Assembly: GCF_036057275.1 (NCBI RefSeq)
Contig: NZ_CP107945.1
Location: 7,192,001 to 7,256,000 of the forward strand
Direction: 5' to 3'
DNA from: Streptomyces sp. NBC_00390
Lineage (GTDB): Bacteria; Actinomycetota; Actinomycetes; Streptomycetales; Streptomycetaceae
Length of the DNA stretch: 64,000 bases
Shown here: positions 25,728-32,522 of the stretch, one piece after another
How the letters are laid out: each line of letters opens with the position of its first letter
How positions within the stretch are numbered: position 1 is the stretch's first letter
Made by a program: the position numbers and the translations under genes
The notes under the pieces: model-generated
The model's input: only the letters and a program-made list of their open reading frames with translations
What the model was told of the DNA's origin: nothing
Databases searched by the model: none

Positions 25728-26873
25728 ATGCCTCAGGATCCTTTCGACTGGATCGACGACGAGTCGCGCCGCCGTGAGCGCGCCGGTCTTGTACGGACGC
25801 TCCGGCCGCGCCCCGCCGACTCCGTGCTCCTCGATCTGGCGAGCAACGACTATCTCGGCCTCACCCGAAGGCCCGAGATCACCGAGGCTGCGGCACAGGC
25901 GGCACGCCGCTGGGGCGCGGGGGCGACGGGCTCCCGGCTGGTGACCGGCAGCACCGAGCTGCACGCGGAACTCGAACGCGAGCTCGCGGAGTTCTGCGGA
26001 TTCGAGGCCGCCCTCGTCCTGTCCTCCGGCTACGCCGCCAACCTCGCCGCCGTGACCGCACTGAGCGGCCGTGACGCGCTGATCGTCTCGGACGCGGGCA
26101 ACCACGCCTCCATCGTCGACGGCTGCCGGCTCTCCCGCGCCGAGACCGCCGTCGTCCCGCACACCGACGTGGAAGCCGTGCGCAAGACATTCGACGCGCA
26201 CCGCGCCCGCCGTGCCGTCGCCGTCACCGACTCGGTGTTTTCGGTGGACGGTGACGCGGCCCCGCTGCCGGCGCTCGCCGATGCCTGCCGTGCGGCCGGT
26301 GCCGCCCTGCTCGTCGACGACGCGCACGGCCTGGGCGTCCTGGGCGACGGCGGCCGCGGCGCGCTGGACGCAGCCGGCCTCGCAGGCCGTACCGGTGTCG
26401 TCACCACGCTCACCCTCTCCAAGTCCCTCGGCAGCCAGGGTGGCGCGGTCCTCGGACCGGCCCGGGTCATCGACCATCTCGTCAACACCGCCCGCACGTT
26501 CATCTTCGACACCGGCCTCGCCCCGGCCGCGGCCGGGGCGGCGCTGGCCGGCGTGCGCCTGCTGCGCCGTGAACCGGAGCTCGCGGGCCGCGCCCGTGAG
26601 GTGGCGGCGACGCTGCATGGGCGGCTGACGGCCGCGGGTCTGACCTCGGCGCGTCCGGACGCGGCCGTTGTCTCGGTGCAGGCGCCCTCGCCCGAGGCCG
26701 CTCTGGCCTGGGCGGCGGACTGCCGGGCGGCGGGGCTGGTCGTCGGGTGCTTCCGCCCGCCGTCGGTGCCGGACGGTATCTCCCGCATCCGGCTCACGGC
26801 CCGCGCCGACCTCACAGGTCAGCAGCTCGACAGGGCGGTCGACACGATTGTCCGGACCGCCCCGGAGCGGTGA
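25728..26873 (+). CDS. bioF: 8-amino-7-oxononanoate synthase
   Basis: A 381-residue alpha-oxoamine synthase that condenses pimeloyl thioester with L-alanine, the first ring-building step of biotin synthesis. It has LASNDYLGLTRRPE, TGSRLVTGST, SDAGNHASIVDG, the PLP Asp/His in LLVDDAHGLGVLG, and the Lys in TLTLSKSLGSQGG. ATG 25728 follows AAAAGGA. It is transcribed away from bioB across a 145-base gap in which I do not see a known biotin operator. No bioC or bioH is in view, so pimelate supply is encoded elsewhere. Confidence 0.96.
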   Translation: MPQDPFDWIDDESRRRERAGLVRTLRPRPADSVLLDLASNDYLGLTRRPEITEAAAQAARRWGAGATGSRLVTGSTELHAELERELAEFCGFEAALVLSSGYAANLAAVTALSGRDALIVSDAGNHASIVDGCRLSRAETAVVPHTDVEAVRKTFDAHRARRAVAVTDSVFSVDGDAAPLPALADACRAAGAALLVDDAHGLGVLGDGGRGALDAAGLAGRTGVVTTLTLSKSLGSQGGAVLGPARVIDHLVNTARTFIFDTGLAPAAAGAALAGVRLLRREPELAGRAREVAATLHGRLTAAGLTSARPDAAVVSVQAPSPEAALAWAADCRAAGLVVGCFRPPSVPDGISRIRLTARADLTGQQLDRAVDTIVRTAPER

Positions 26874-27079
26874 CGCCGCACACCGCCGACCACCCCAAAT
26901 ACGTTCTCCCGTAGCAGAGTTCACCGCATCGAGCGACAGATAGACGCCTATCCCGGTGGATCGGCATCCTTGCCGCCCTGTAAGTGGCAGTCTGACGCGC
27001 AGCGCAATCCGTGGCCGTCCTCGCATTTCATCCGCTACGAGTCGGAGACCGGCCCCGGTGGGAAAGGGACAGCGTCGCC

Positions 27080-27511
27080 ATGGCAGACAAACAAGAAGCA
27101 TCCGTGACTCTGCCGAGCGATCCGGCCTCGGTCTCCGCGGCCCGGAGATATGTGACCAGTGTCGTGTCCGGGTGGGGACTGCCCGTCGAGGCCGAAGCCG
27201 CCGACACCGTACGGCTCATCGTCTCCGAGCTCGCCACCAATGCCGTGCAGCACACCTTCGGCCAGTCGCCCACGTTCACCGTCGATCTGCGGCTGGAGCG
27301 CGACGAGCAGCTCAGCATCGGTGTCACCGACAGCTACCCGCGCTGGCCGCAGCGGTTGCCGGCGGCGGTCCGGCAGGACAACGGCCGCGGCATGGTCATC
27401 ATCCGCAGCCTCACCGCGGAGTGCGGCGGACGCCTGTCCATCACGCCCACCGCCGACGGCGGCAAGACCGTCTGGATCGCTCTGCCGTGGAGCGTCCCGG
27501 TGCAGAACTGA
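27080..27511 (+). CDS. RsbW-like ATP-binding protein (HATPase_c_2)
   Basis: A 143-residue GHKL-fold ATPase like the serine-kinase anti-sigma factors. The N box is LIVSELATNAVQHTF (about 53-67), followed by SIGVTDSYPRWPQ and the G box DNGRGMVIIRSL. Streptomyces encodes dozens of such proteins, which bind or phosphorylate anti-anti-sigma partners; no STAS-domain partner is adjacent, so the target is unknown. ATG 27080 (MADKQEASV) is preceded by GGGAAAGGGA. Followed by a hairpin terminator. Confidence 0.85.
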   Translation: MADKQEASVTLPSDPASVSAARRYVTSVVSGWGLPVEAEAADTVRLIVSELATNAVQHTFGQSPTFTVDLRLERDEQLSIGVTDSYPRWPQRLPAAVRQDNGRGMVIIRSLTAECGGRLSITPTADGGKTVWIALPWSVPVQN

Positions 27512-27521
27512 GAGAGCGAGC

Positions 27522-27555
27522 CGCGCCGGTCCGGCACGAGTGCCGGCCCGGCGCG
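27522..27555 (+). terminator. Hairpin after the ATP-binding gene
   Basis: Sixteen-base arms (27522-27537 and 27540-27555) with one mismatch and a two-base loop begin 10 bases after the stop. They lie between converging genes. Confidence 0.6.
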
Positions 27556-27676
27556 AAACCGGTCCGCGCCCGCCTCGGCGGTGCGGGGCGCGCGCCGCCC
27601 GTGTCGTCCAGGGGCGTCATGGGCGGCGCGCGGACACCGCGGTACGGGCCTGGCGTACCGTCAGCGCACCCGGCAG

Positions 27677-28153
27677 TCAGCGCACCCGGCCGTACCAGAC
27701 CTGCTTCGTCCAGATCCTGTCCAGCCGCACCACCGAGCCCGTCTTGGGCGAGTGCCACAGCCGGCCCTTCCCGGCGTAGATCCCCACGTGGAAGACGAAG
27801 CCTCCGTAGTGGAAGAAGACCAGGTCGCCGCGTTGTCTGTTGCGCGCCGAGATGCGATGGGTCCGGTTGAACTGCTGATGGGCGGTGCGCGGCAGGCGCT
27901 TGCCCGCCCTCTTGTACGAGTAGAGCGTCAGCCCCGAGCAGTCGAACCGGTTCGGCCCTGCGGCGCCGTACCGGTACGGCGAGCCCTTCTTCGACGCGGC
28001 CACCTGGAGTGCCTTGGTGGCATGGGTCGTGACGGCATGGGCCGGGGTGACTCCGCCGGGTGCGATCAGAGTGCCGCCGAGAGCGGCGAGAGTAAGTACC
28101 GATACGGCACGCGCTCGTGACACGAGGAGCGCCAGATCCATCTGCGCAGTCAT
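27677..28153 (-). CDS. Secreted NlpC/P60-family peptidoglycan hydrolase
   Basis: A 158-residue exported cell-wall peptidase. A signal peptide (hydrophobic SVLTLAALGGTLIA, cleavage likely after AHA near residue 41) is followed directly by a compact NlpC/P60 domain. The catalytic Cys is in RFDCSGLTLYSY, the His in FVFHVGIYAG, and the third polar residue is probably the His of LWHSPKTG. It has no LysM or coiled-coil region, so it is a minimal version. ATG 28153 has GAAGGG upstream; an in-frame TTG two codons earlier is less likely. A c-di-AMP riboswitch-like leader precedes it, linking expression to osmotic and cell-wall signalling. Confidence 0.9.
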   Translation of the reverse strand: MTAQMDLALLVSRARAVSVLTLAALGGTLIAPGGVTPAHAVTTHATKALQVAASKKGSPYRYGAAGPNRFDCSGLTLYSYKRAGKRLPRTAHQQFNRTHRISARNRQRGDLVFFHYGGFVFHVGIYAGKGRLWHSPKTGSVVRLDRIWTKQVWYGRVR

Positions 28154-28159
28154 GCGCAA

Positions 28160-28310
28160 CCCTTCGTCAGCCGCCTGTGAAGGATGACCTGTCGGGTTCG
28201 GACCTGCGAAGACGCCCGGCCGCTGTCAGCGGCTTCACCCCAAGGGGCGACCTGCGTACTCGGTCACCCCGTACTGCTGGGTCCTCCACTCCTGCCGATG
28301 CACTTCTGTC
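28160..28310 (-). ncRNA. Putative ydaO/yuaA c-di-AMP riboswitch
   Basis: Read on the minus strand, the leader just before the NlpC/P60 gene contains GGAGGACCCA, then GGGGTGAC, CTTGGGGTGAAGCCGC, a CCGCTGACAGCGG stem, GCAGGTCCGAACCCGACAG and GGCGGCTGACGAAGG. GGGGTGAA(G/T)CC followed by CCGAACCCGACAG matches what I remember of the conserved core of ydaO RNAs, which in Streptomyces lie before cell-wall hydrolase genes. The ends are approximate. In actinobacteria c-di-AMP binding lowers expression of the downstream gene. From 28311 to 28655 I see only leader or promoter DNA. Confidence 0.72.
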
Positions 28311-28655
28311 GACCAGGTATCCGGTGCGGCGGCAGGACTCGGCGTCCGCCCGGACCGCCCCGTCGAGGTGGCGGGGGCTTGTCGTCCCACGGATCCTGAC
28401 CCACCTGTGTCTGTTTTCCGAGTTGAAACGGCTTTTGTGAAGCTAATCACGACTGATCTGTTCGGGTATTCAGTACCGTTTCCCCCTCGGTCGCCTGACG
28501 TCGACCCTCGCCGTACCAGCGGTGAAACGGTCCACGGCGCCACATCGGTCGTCGCGTTGCGCAACTCGTACAGCGCGCAACAACTTCCGGGGGCTCCACC
28601 GAACGGGGGAGAAAGGCCGCTACCCCGATGGCGGTTGACAGGGTCGGAATGGCCG

Positions 28656-28964
28656 TCAGCTCGGAGTCCTCGGTGGCATCGTCACCCGGTTCGCTCTCCG
28701 TTCGCCGTCCAGAACCCGCAGCGCCTCGGCGAGCGTCGCGGCATGAACCTCGCTCTCGCCACGCATGTGCATGAGTGTCAGGGCCTCCTTGAGTGCGGCG
28801 GCGCTGCTGACCAGGGCCTGAGCCGCGCGCAGTGCCCCGTAGGTGTGCCCTGCGCGGGCCGGGTTGATCCGCCCCAGCAGATCGACCACGGCCAGATAGC
28901 CGTCGATGAAGTCGGCCTCGGCCCGGGTCAGCGCGGGCAGCGGCGGCAGCTCGGGCGGCAGCAC
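28656..28964 (-). CDS. Small helical protein downstream of the ClpP paralogue
   Basis: A 102-residue, probably all-helical protein (LTRAEADFIDGYLAVVDLLGRI ... ALVSSAAALKEALTLMHM). I do not recognise the family. It has no membrane segment or Cys. The GTG start lies 7 bases after the ClpP-like stop with AGGTGAG overlapping that stop, so the two genes form an operon and the product may be an accessory or adaptor of that protein, which is inference. Confidence 0.65.
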   Translation of the reverse strand: MLPPELPPLPALTRAEADFIDGYLAVVDLLGRINPARAGHTYGALRAAQALVSSAAALKEALTLMHMRGESEVHAATLAEALRVLDGERRANRVTMPPRTPS

Positions 28965-28971
28965 GGAGTGC

Positions 28972-29601
28972 TCACCTCGCCCCGGAGACGGACGTCTTGC
29001 GACTGTCGATCACATGGTCGACCAGGCCGTACTGCTTGGCCTGGGCGGCGTCGAGGATGATGTCCCGCTCCAGGTCGGCGGCGATCTTCTCGGCCGGCAG
29101 GCCCGTGTGCCGCACCAGCATCCCGGCGAGTTGGTCCCGCAGCCGCAGCAATTCCGCCGCGTGGATCTCCAGATCGGACGGCATGCCGCGCAACGGCTCA
29201 TCGGTGGCGGGCTGCTGGACCACGATCCGCGCACCGGGCAGGGCCATCCGCTTGCCCGGCGCACCGGCGGCGAGCAGCACGGCGGCGGTGGAGGCGGCCT
29301 GGCCGAGACAGTAGGTCTCCACGTCGCAGGTGACGACCTGCATCGTGTCGTAGATCGCGGACATGGCGCTGTGCGATCCGCCGGGGGAGTTGATGTACAG
29401 CGAGATGTCCCGGTCGGGGGCCGCGTACTCGAGGTGCAGGAACTGGGCGATCACATCGTTGGCCGCCGTGTCGTCGATCGCGGTGCCGAGAAAGATGATC
29501 CGCTCGTCGAGCAGCTTGGAGTACGGGTCGAGTGTGCGCGTGCCCGTGGATGTGCGCTCGGTGAACTGCGGCAGGACGTAGCGGGCGGCGGGTCGGTGCA
29601 T
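28972..29601 (-). CDS. clpP: ClpP-family protein with catalytic His replaced by Gln
   Basis: A 209-residue ClpP paralogue. The fold is clear: NSPGG (oxyanion loop, 71-75), the Ser motif LGQAAST with Ser104, and the C-terminal AQAKQYGLVDHVI. However, the His motif that reads (L/I)IHQP in active ClpP is IVVQQP here, so Gln129 occupies the His position; Asp176 is kept. The triad is therefore Ser-Gln-Asp, and peptidase activity should be weak or absent unless it works inside mixed rings. ATG 29601 follows GAGGAAAGG. It is divergent from a Phd/YefM gene across a short region with repeated GTACAG elements and heads an operon with a small unknown gene. Confidence 0.9.
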   Translation of the reverse strand: MHRPAARYVLPQFTERTSTGTRTLDPYSKLLDERIIFLGTAIDDTAANDVIAQFLHLEYAAPDRDISLYINSPGGSHSAMSAIYDTMQVVTCDVETYCLGQAASTAAVLLAAGAPGKRMALPGARIVVQQPATDEPLRGMPSDLEIHAAELLRLRDQLAGMLVRHTGLPAEKIAADLERDIILDAAQAKQYGLVDHVIDSRKTSVSGAR

Positions 29602-29630
29602 GGGCGTCGTACCTTTCCTCGTCTCCGGAC

Positions 29631-29665
29631 CTGTACTTCTGTAAAAAATGTACAGGACGTACAGG
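29631..29665. promoter_or_regulatory. GTACAG repeats between the ClpP-like and Phd genes
   Basis: CTGTAC (29631-29636) and GTACAG (29650-29655) form an inverted repeat with 13 bases between. A further GTACAG (29660-29665) repeats the right arm. The spacer is the only A-rich stretch (GTAAAAAAT) nearby. The array lies between two divergent starts (29601 and 29683), where a Phd-type antitoxin would bind. Confidence 0.6.
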
Positions 29666-29682
29666 CCGTTATCATGGGGAGC

Positions 29683-29964
29683 ATGGCCTACGAGATTCCG
29701 GTGACGCAAGCCCGCGCAGAGCTCGCGGATCTGATCAACCGCGTCGTCTACGGCGGGGAACGCGTGGTCGTGACCCGGCACGGCAAGCCGCTCGTGGCGC
29801 TGGTCTCCGCCGCTGACCTGGCACGACTCGAGCAGGAGCAGGAGGCGGCCGAGGAGCAGGTCATCAGCTCGGTCTCCTCGCTCGGCTCGGTGACGTCCGC
29901 TTCCGGCGAACGCGGGCGCTTCGGACTCGCGGCGGAGCACCGCCGCCCCGAACAGCGCGGCTGA
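29683..29964 (+). CDS. Phd/YefM-family antitoxin
   Basis: A 93-residue Phd/YefM protein. The N-terminal DNA-binding domain is typical: MAYEIPVTQARAELADLINRVVYGGERVVVTRHGKPLVALVSAADLARLE. The Gln/Glu/Ser-rich C-terminal part would be the toxin-binding tail. No Doc, YoeB or PIN toxin is next to it; the divergent neighbour is the His-less ClpP. ATG 29683 matches the usual family start and has GGGGA just before it; ATG 29674 is possible. It is followed by a terminator shared with a convergent gene. Confidence 0.9.
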   Translation: MAYEIPVTQARAELADLINRVVYGGERVVVTRHGKPLVALVSAADLARLEQEQEAAEEQVISSVSSLGSVTSASGERGRFGLAAEHRRPEQRG

Positions 29965-30004
29965 GCGGCGCTCCGTACGGGCTGGGGCGCTTCACGCAGC
30001 ACAA

Positions 30005-30044
30005 GGCCGCGCGTCCCCGTCCGCTACAGCGGGGACGCGCGGCC
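30005..30044. terminator. Bidirectional hairpin terminator
   Basis: Perfect 15-base arms (30005-30019 and 30030-30044) with a 10-base loop sit between the converging Phd gene (ends 29964) and the membrane protein gene (ends 30067). Confidence 0.7.
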
Positions 30045-30066
30045 GGTCCGTGACGGCCTGGGCCGG

Positions 30067-31059
30067 TCAGGCGACCGGTGCGGGCGCACCTCCGTGACGT
30101 GCCTCTGCCCTGACCGCCGGCCGGGTCGCGCGCGCTGTGCCGAGCAGGACCGCGGTGAGCCCGAGCGCCGCCCAGAGCGACAGAGTCAGAAGTCCGGCTC
30201 CGGCGCCGCTCCCGTCGAAGAACGCGACCGAGCGCAACACGCTCGCGCCCGCACCCGGCGGCAGCCACTGGCCGATCGCGCCGGCCGGTTCCGGCAGCAG
30301 CTCGGGCGCGGTGGCGGCACCCGCGAACGGGTTGCCGATGAGGACCATCAGCAGCGCCCCCAGGGCGACGCCCCGCGTGCCGAGCAGCGCGCCGAACCCG
30401 GCCACGGTCGCCGAGATGGCGAACGCCGTCAGTGACAGGGCACCCGCTTCGGTCCACCAGTCGCCGGTGAGCACCCCGAGCCAGCTGTGGGTGAGGGTGA
30501 CGGCGGTGACGCCGACCAGGACCGCCGATCCGGCCAGGGCCGTCGCGGCCCGCGTACCCCGCAGCCGCAGCACGGTGGCGGCGGCTCCGGATGCGACGCC
30601 CGCCAGGGCGATCGGCAGAACGCTCGCCGCGAGGCCGCCCCCGCGCGGGTCGCCGGACGGGGTCGGCACCACATCGGTGACCGGGGCCGCCGCGCCTGCC
30701 GGGGCCCCGCCGGCGACCGCCTCGCGCAGGAGCTGGGCCACGGCCGGTGAGCCCGCCGAGGCGGTCAGGAGCTGCGGTCCCTCCGGGGTCACGACGACGG
30801 CGCCGTATACGACCCGGTCCTCGATCGCCGCGCGGGCTGCGGCCCCGTCGTCGTAGCGGTGGACGTCGAAGGCTCCCTCCCGCTGCTCGAAACGGTGCTC
30901 GAGTTCGGTGGCCGCGGCGGCCGGCCCGGCGACGCCGACGGGTACGTCGCGCGGTGCGACACGGGCCGCGGGCCAGGCGAAGGCCCACAGGGCCAGAGCC
31001 ACCACGACCGGAACCAGGACCATCACCGCGACCATGCGGCGGGTGGGCGTAGCGGACAT
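30067..31059 (-). CDS. YhgE/Pip-like or ABC-2-type membrane protein
   Basis: A 330-residue integral membrane protein. One N-terminal helix (VAVMVLVPVVVALALWAFAW) is followed by an extracytoplasmic domain of about 100 residues and then five or six helices (about 150-315). This one-plus-five layout is that of phage-infection-protein/ABC-2-type permeases, usually drug or lipid export related. No ATPase is adjacent. The divergent tetR gene and the operator between them suggest that it is repressed until an inducer appears. Confidence 0.8.
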   Translation of the reverse strand: MSATPTRRMVAVMVLVPVVVALALWAFAWPAARVAPRDVPVGVAGPAAAATELEHRFEQREGAFDVHRYDDGAAARAAIEDRVVYGAVVVTPEGPQLLTASAGSPAVAQLLREAVAGGAPAGAAAPVTDVVPTPSGDPRGGGLAASVLPIALAGVASGAAATVLRLRGTRAATALAGSAVLVGVTAVTLTHSWLGVLTGDWWTEAGALSLTAFAISATVAGFGALLGTRGVALGALLMVLIGNPFAGAATAPELLPEPAGAIGQWLPPGAGASVLRSVAFFDGSGAGAGLLTLSLWAALGLTAVLLGTARATRPAVRAEARHGGAPAPVA

Positions 31060-31073
31060 GATCTCTCCCGACT

Positions 31074-31154
31074 AAAAAGAATGATCGTTCGTTTTTGCTA
31101 TTGGGCCCACTGTCTCCCCGGGGTGACAGGTTGTCAAGAAGGAATGTTCGTTTT
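31074..31154. promoter_or_regulatory. Operators for the TetR regulator at 31167
   Basis: An A/T-flanked, near-perfect inverted repeat, AAAAA-GAATGATCGTTC-(G)TTTTT, spans 31074-31096 just before the membrane protein start. A second half-matching copy, GAATGTTCGTTTT, lies at 31142-31154, close to the tetR start. A repressor made by the tetR gene binding both would control both directions. Confidence 0.6.
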
Positions 31155-31166
31155 AGATTCGGCGGT

Positions 31167-31787
31167 ATGGCCCGCGTATCCCAGGAACACCTCGACGCCC
31201 GCCGCCGGCAGATCCTCGACGGCGCGGCCCGCTGCTTCGCCCGGAACGGATTCCACGCCACGTCGATGCAGGACATCCTTCGGGAGGCGGGCCTTTCCGC
31301 CGGTGCGGTCTACCGCTACTTCCGCAGCAAGGAGGAGCTGATCGAGGCCATCGCGGAGGAGGCGTTCGGTGAGATCCGCGCCGCCTTCGACGACGCGGCC
31401 CGGCTGGACCCGCCGCCCACGCCCGATGTGCTGCTCGGCCGGGTGCTGCGCCACATGCTGATCGAGAAGGTGCCCGGCGGGGACGGGCAGGCCTTCGCGC
31501 GGCTGCTGCTGCAGGTGTGGTCCGAGACCCTGCGCAACGAACACCTGGCCGCCACGCTGGCCGACGGATACGCCGGTCTGCGCCTGGCCTGGGCCACGCT
31601 CGTCGACGCCTACCGCGCAGCGGGGCTGATGGACGCGGATGTGCCTGCCGACCATGTGGCCCGCACCCTCATCGCCACCGCTCAGGGGTTCATCGCACAG
31701 CAGGCGTTGTTCGGCGATGTGCGCGTGGAGGCCATCGAGGACGGGTTGCGGGCCCTGATGTCCATGCACGATCCCGAGTTCAGTTAA
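31167..31787 (+). CDS. TetR-family transcriptional regulator
   Basis: A 206-residue repressor with a classic N-terminal HTH (residues 10-55: ILDGAARCFARNGFHATSMQDILREAGLSAGAVYRYFRSKEELIEAI). A helical ligand domain typical of TetR_C follows. The ATG has no clear ribosome site and lies about 8 bases after TTAGAT, so a leaderless transcript is possible. It is divergent from a membrane protein and probably controls it and itself. The ligand is unknown. Confidence 0.92.
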   Translation: MARVSQEHLDARRRQILDGAARCFARNGFHATSMQDILREAGLSAGAVYRYFRSKEELIEAIAEEAFGEIRAAFDDAARLDPPPTPDVLLGRVLRHMLIEKVPGGDGQAFARLLLQVWSETLRNEHLAATLADGYAGLRLAWATLVDAYRAAGLMDADVPADHVARTLIATAQGFIAQQALFGDVRVEAIEDGLRALMSMHDPEFS

Positions 31788-31894
31788 CGCGCCGGAAAAA
31801 CTTGCGTCCTAACGTTCACCCCCTGGTCGTGAGATGCCCCCAGGGACCCGCCGCGCCCAGACGGTTGACGGCCGGACGACAGTGAGGTGGACGC

Positions 31895-32197
31895 GTGCAA
31901 CTCTCCCCGCACGAGCAGGAACGACTTCTCATCCATGTGGCCGCCGATGTGGCCGGGAAGCGCAGGGCGCGCGGGGTGAAGCTGAACCACCCCGAAGCCA
32001 TCGCCCTGATCACCTCGCACATCCTCGAGGGTGCACGGGACGGCCGCAGCGTCGCCGAGCTGATGGCCTCCGGTCGTACGGTGCTCACCCGCGCCGACGT
32101 CATGGAGGGCATCCCCGAGATGATCCACGACGTCCAGGTCGAGGCCACTTTCCCCGACGGCACCAAGCTCGTCACCGTCCATGACCCGATCGTGTGA
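31895..32197 (+). CDS. ureA: Urease subunit gamma
   Basis: A 100-residue structural subunit of the nickel urease that hydrolyses urea to ammonia and carbamate. It matches UreA along its whole length: MQLSPHEQERLLIHVAADVA, KLNHPEAIALITSHILEGARDGRSV and VMEGIPEMIHDVQVEATFPDGTKLVTVHDPI. GTG 31895 has GTGAGGTGGA upstream. First gene of the ureABC-F-G-D operon. I looked for a GlnR-type nitrogen-control site upstream and found none convincing. Confidence 0.97.
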   Translation: MQLSPHEQERLLIHVAADVAGKRRARGVKLNHPEAIALITSHILEGARDGRSVAELMASGRTVLTRADVMEGIPEMIHDVQVEATFPDGTKLVTVHDPIV

Positions 32198-32210
32198 GGG
32201 GGCACCGCCG

Positions 32211-32522
32211 ATGATTCCCGGAGAGATCCTCTTCGCCGACGCCGCGGTGCGCCTGAACGAGGGCCGCGACGCCACAGCCCTCACCGTCGTCAACGCCGCC
32301 GACCGTCCCGTCCAGGTCGGCTCCCACTACCACTTCGCCGAGGCCAATCCCGGACTCGACTTCGACCGCGCCGCGGCCCGCGGCAAGCGGCTGAACATAG
32401 CGGCCGGCACCGCCGTGCGCTTCGAGCCCGGAATCCCCGTCGAGGTCGAACTCGTACCCCTCGCGGGCCGCCGGGTCGTCCCGGGCCTGCGCGGCGAGAG
32501 CGGAGGTGCCCTCGATGGCTGA
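32211..32522 (+). CDS. ureB: Urease subunit beta
   Basis: A 103-residue structural subunit (MIPGEILFADAAVRLNEGRDATALTVVNAADRPVQVGSHYHF ... GKRLNIAAGTAVRFEPG), with the conserved QVGSHYHF and GTAVRFEPG motifs. It starts 13 bases after ureA behind GAGGGGG. The frame is open ten codons further upstream into ureA, but MIPGE is the family start. The end overlaps the ureC start (ATGGCTGA). Confidence 0.97.
   Translation: MIPGEILFADAAVRLNEGRDATALTVVNAADRPVQVGSHYHFAEANPGLDFDRAAARGKRLNIAAGTAVRFEPGIPVEVELVPLAGRRVVPGLRGESGGALDG

Noticed and set aside
31788..31894. A GlnR or PhoP operator before ureA
   Set aside because: A single GTTCACC occurs near 31815, but no second unit and no GTnAC-n6-GnAAC arrangement is visible.
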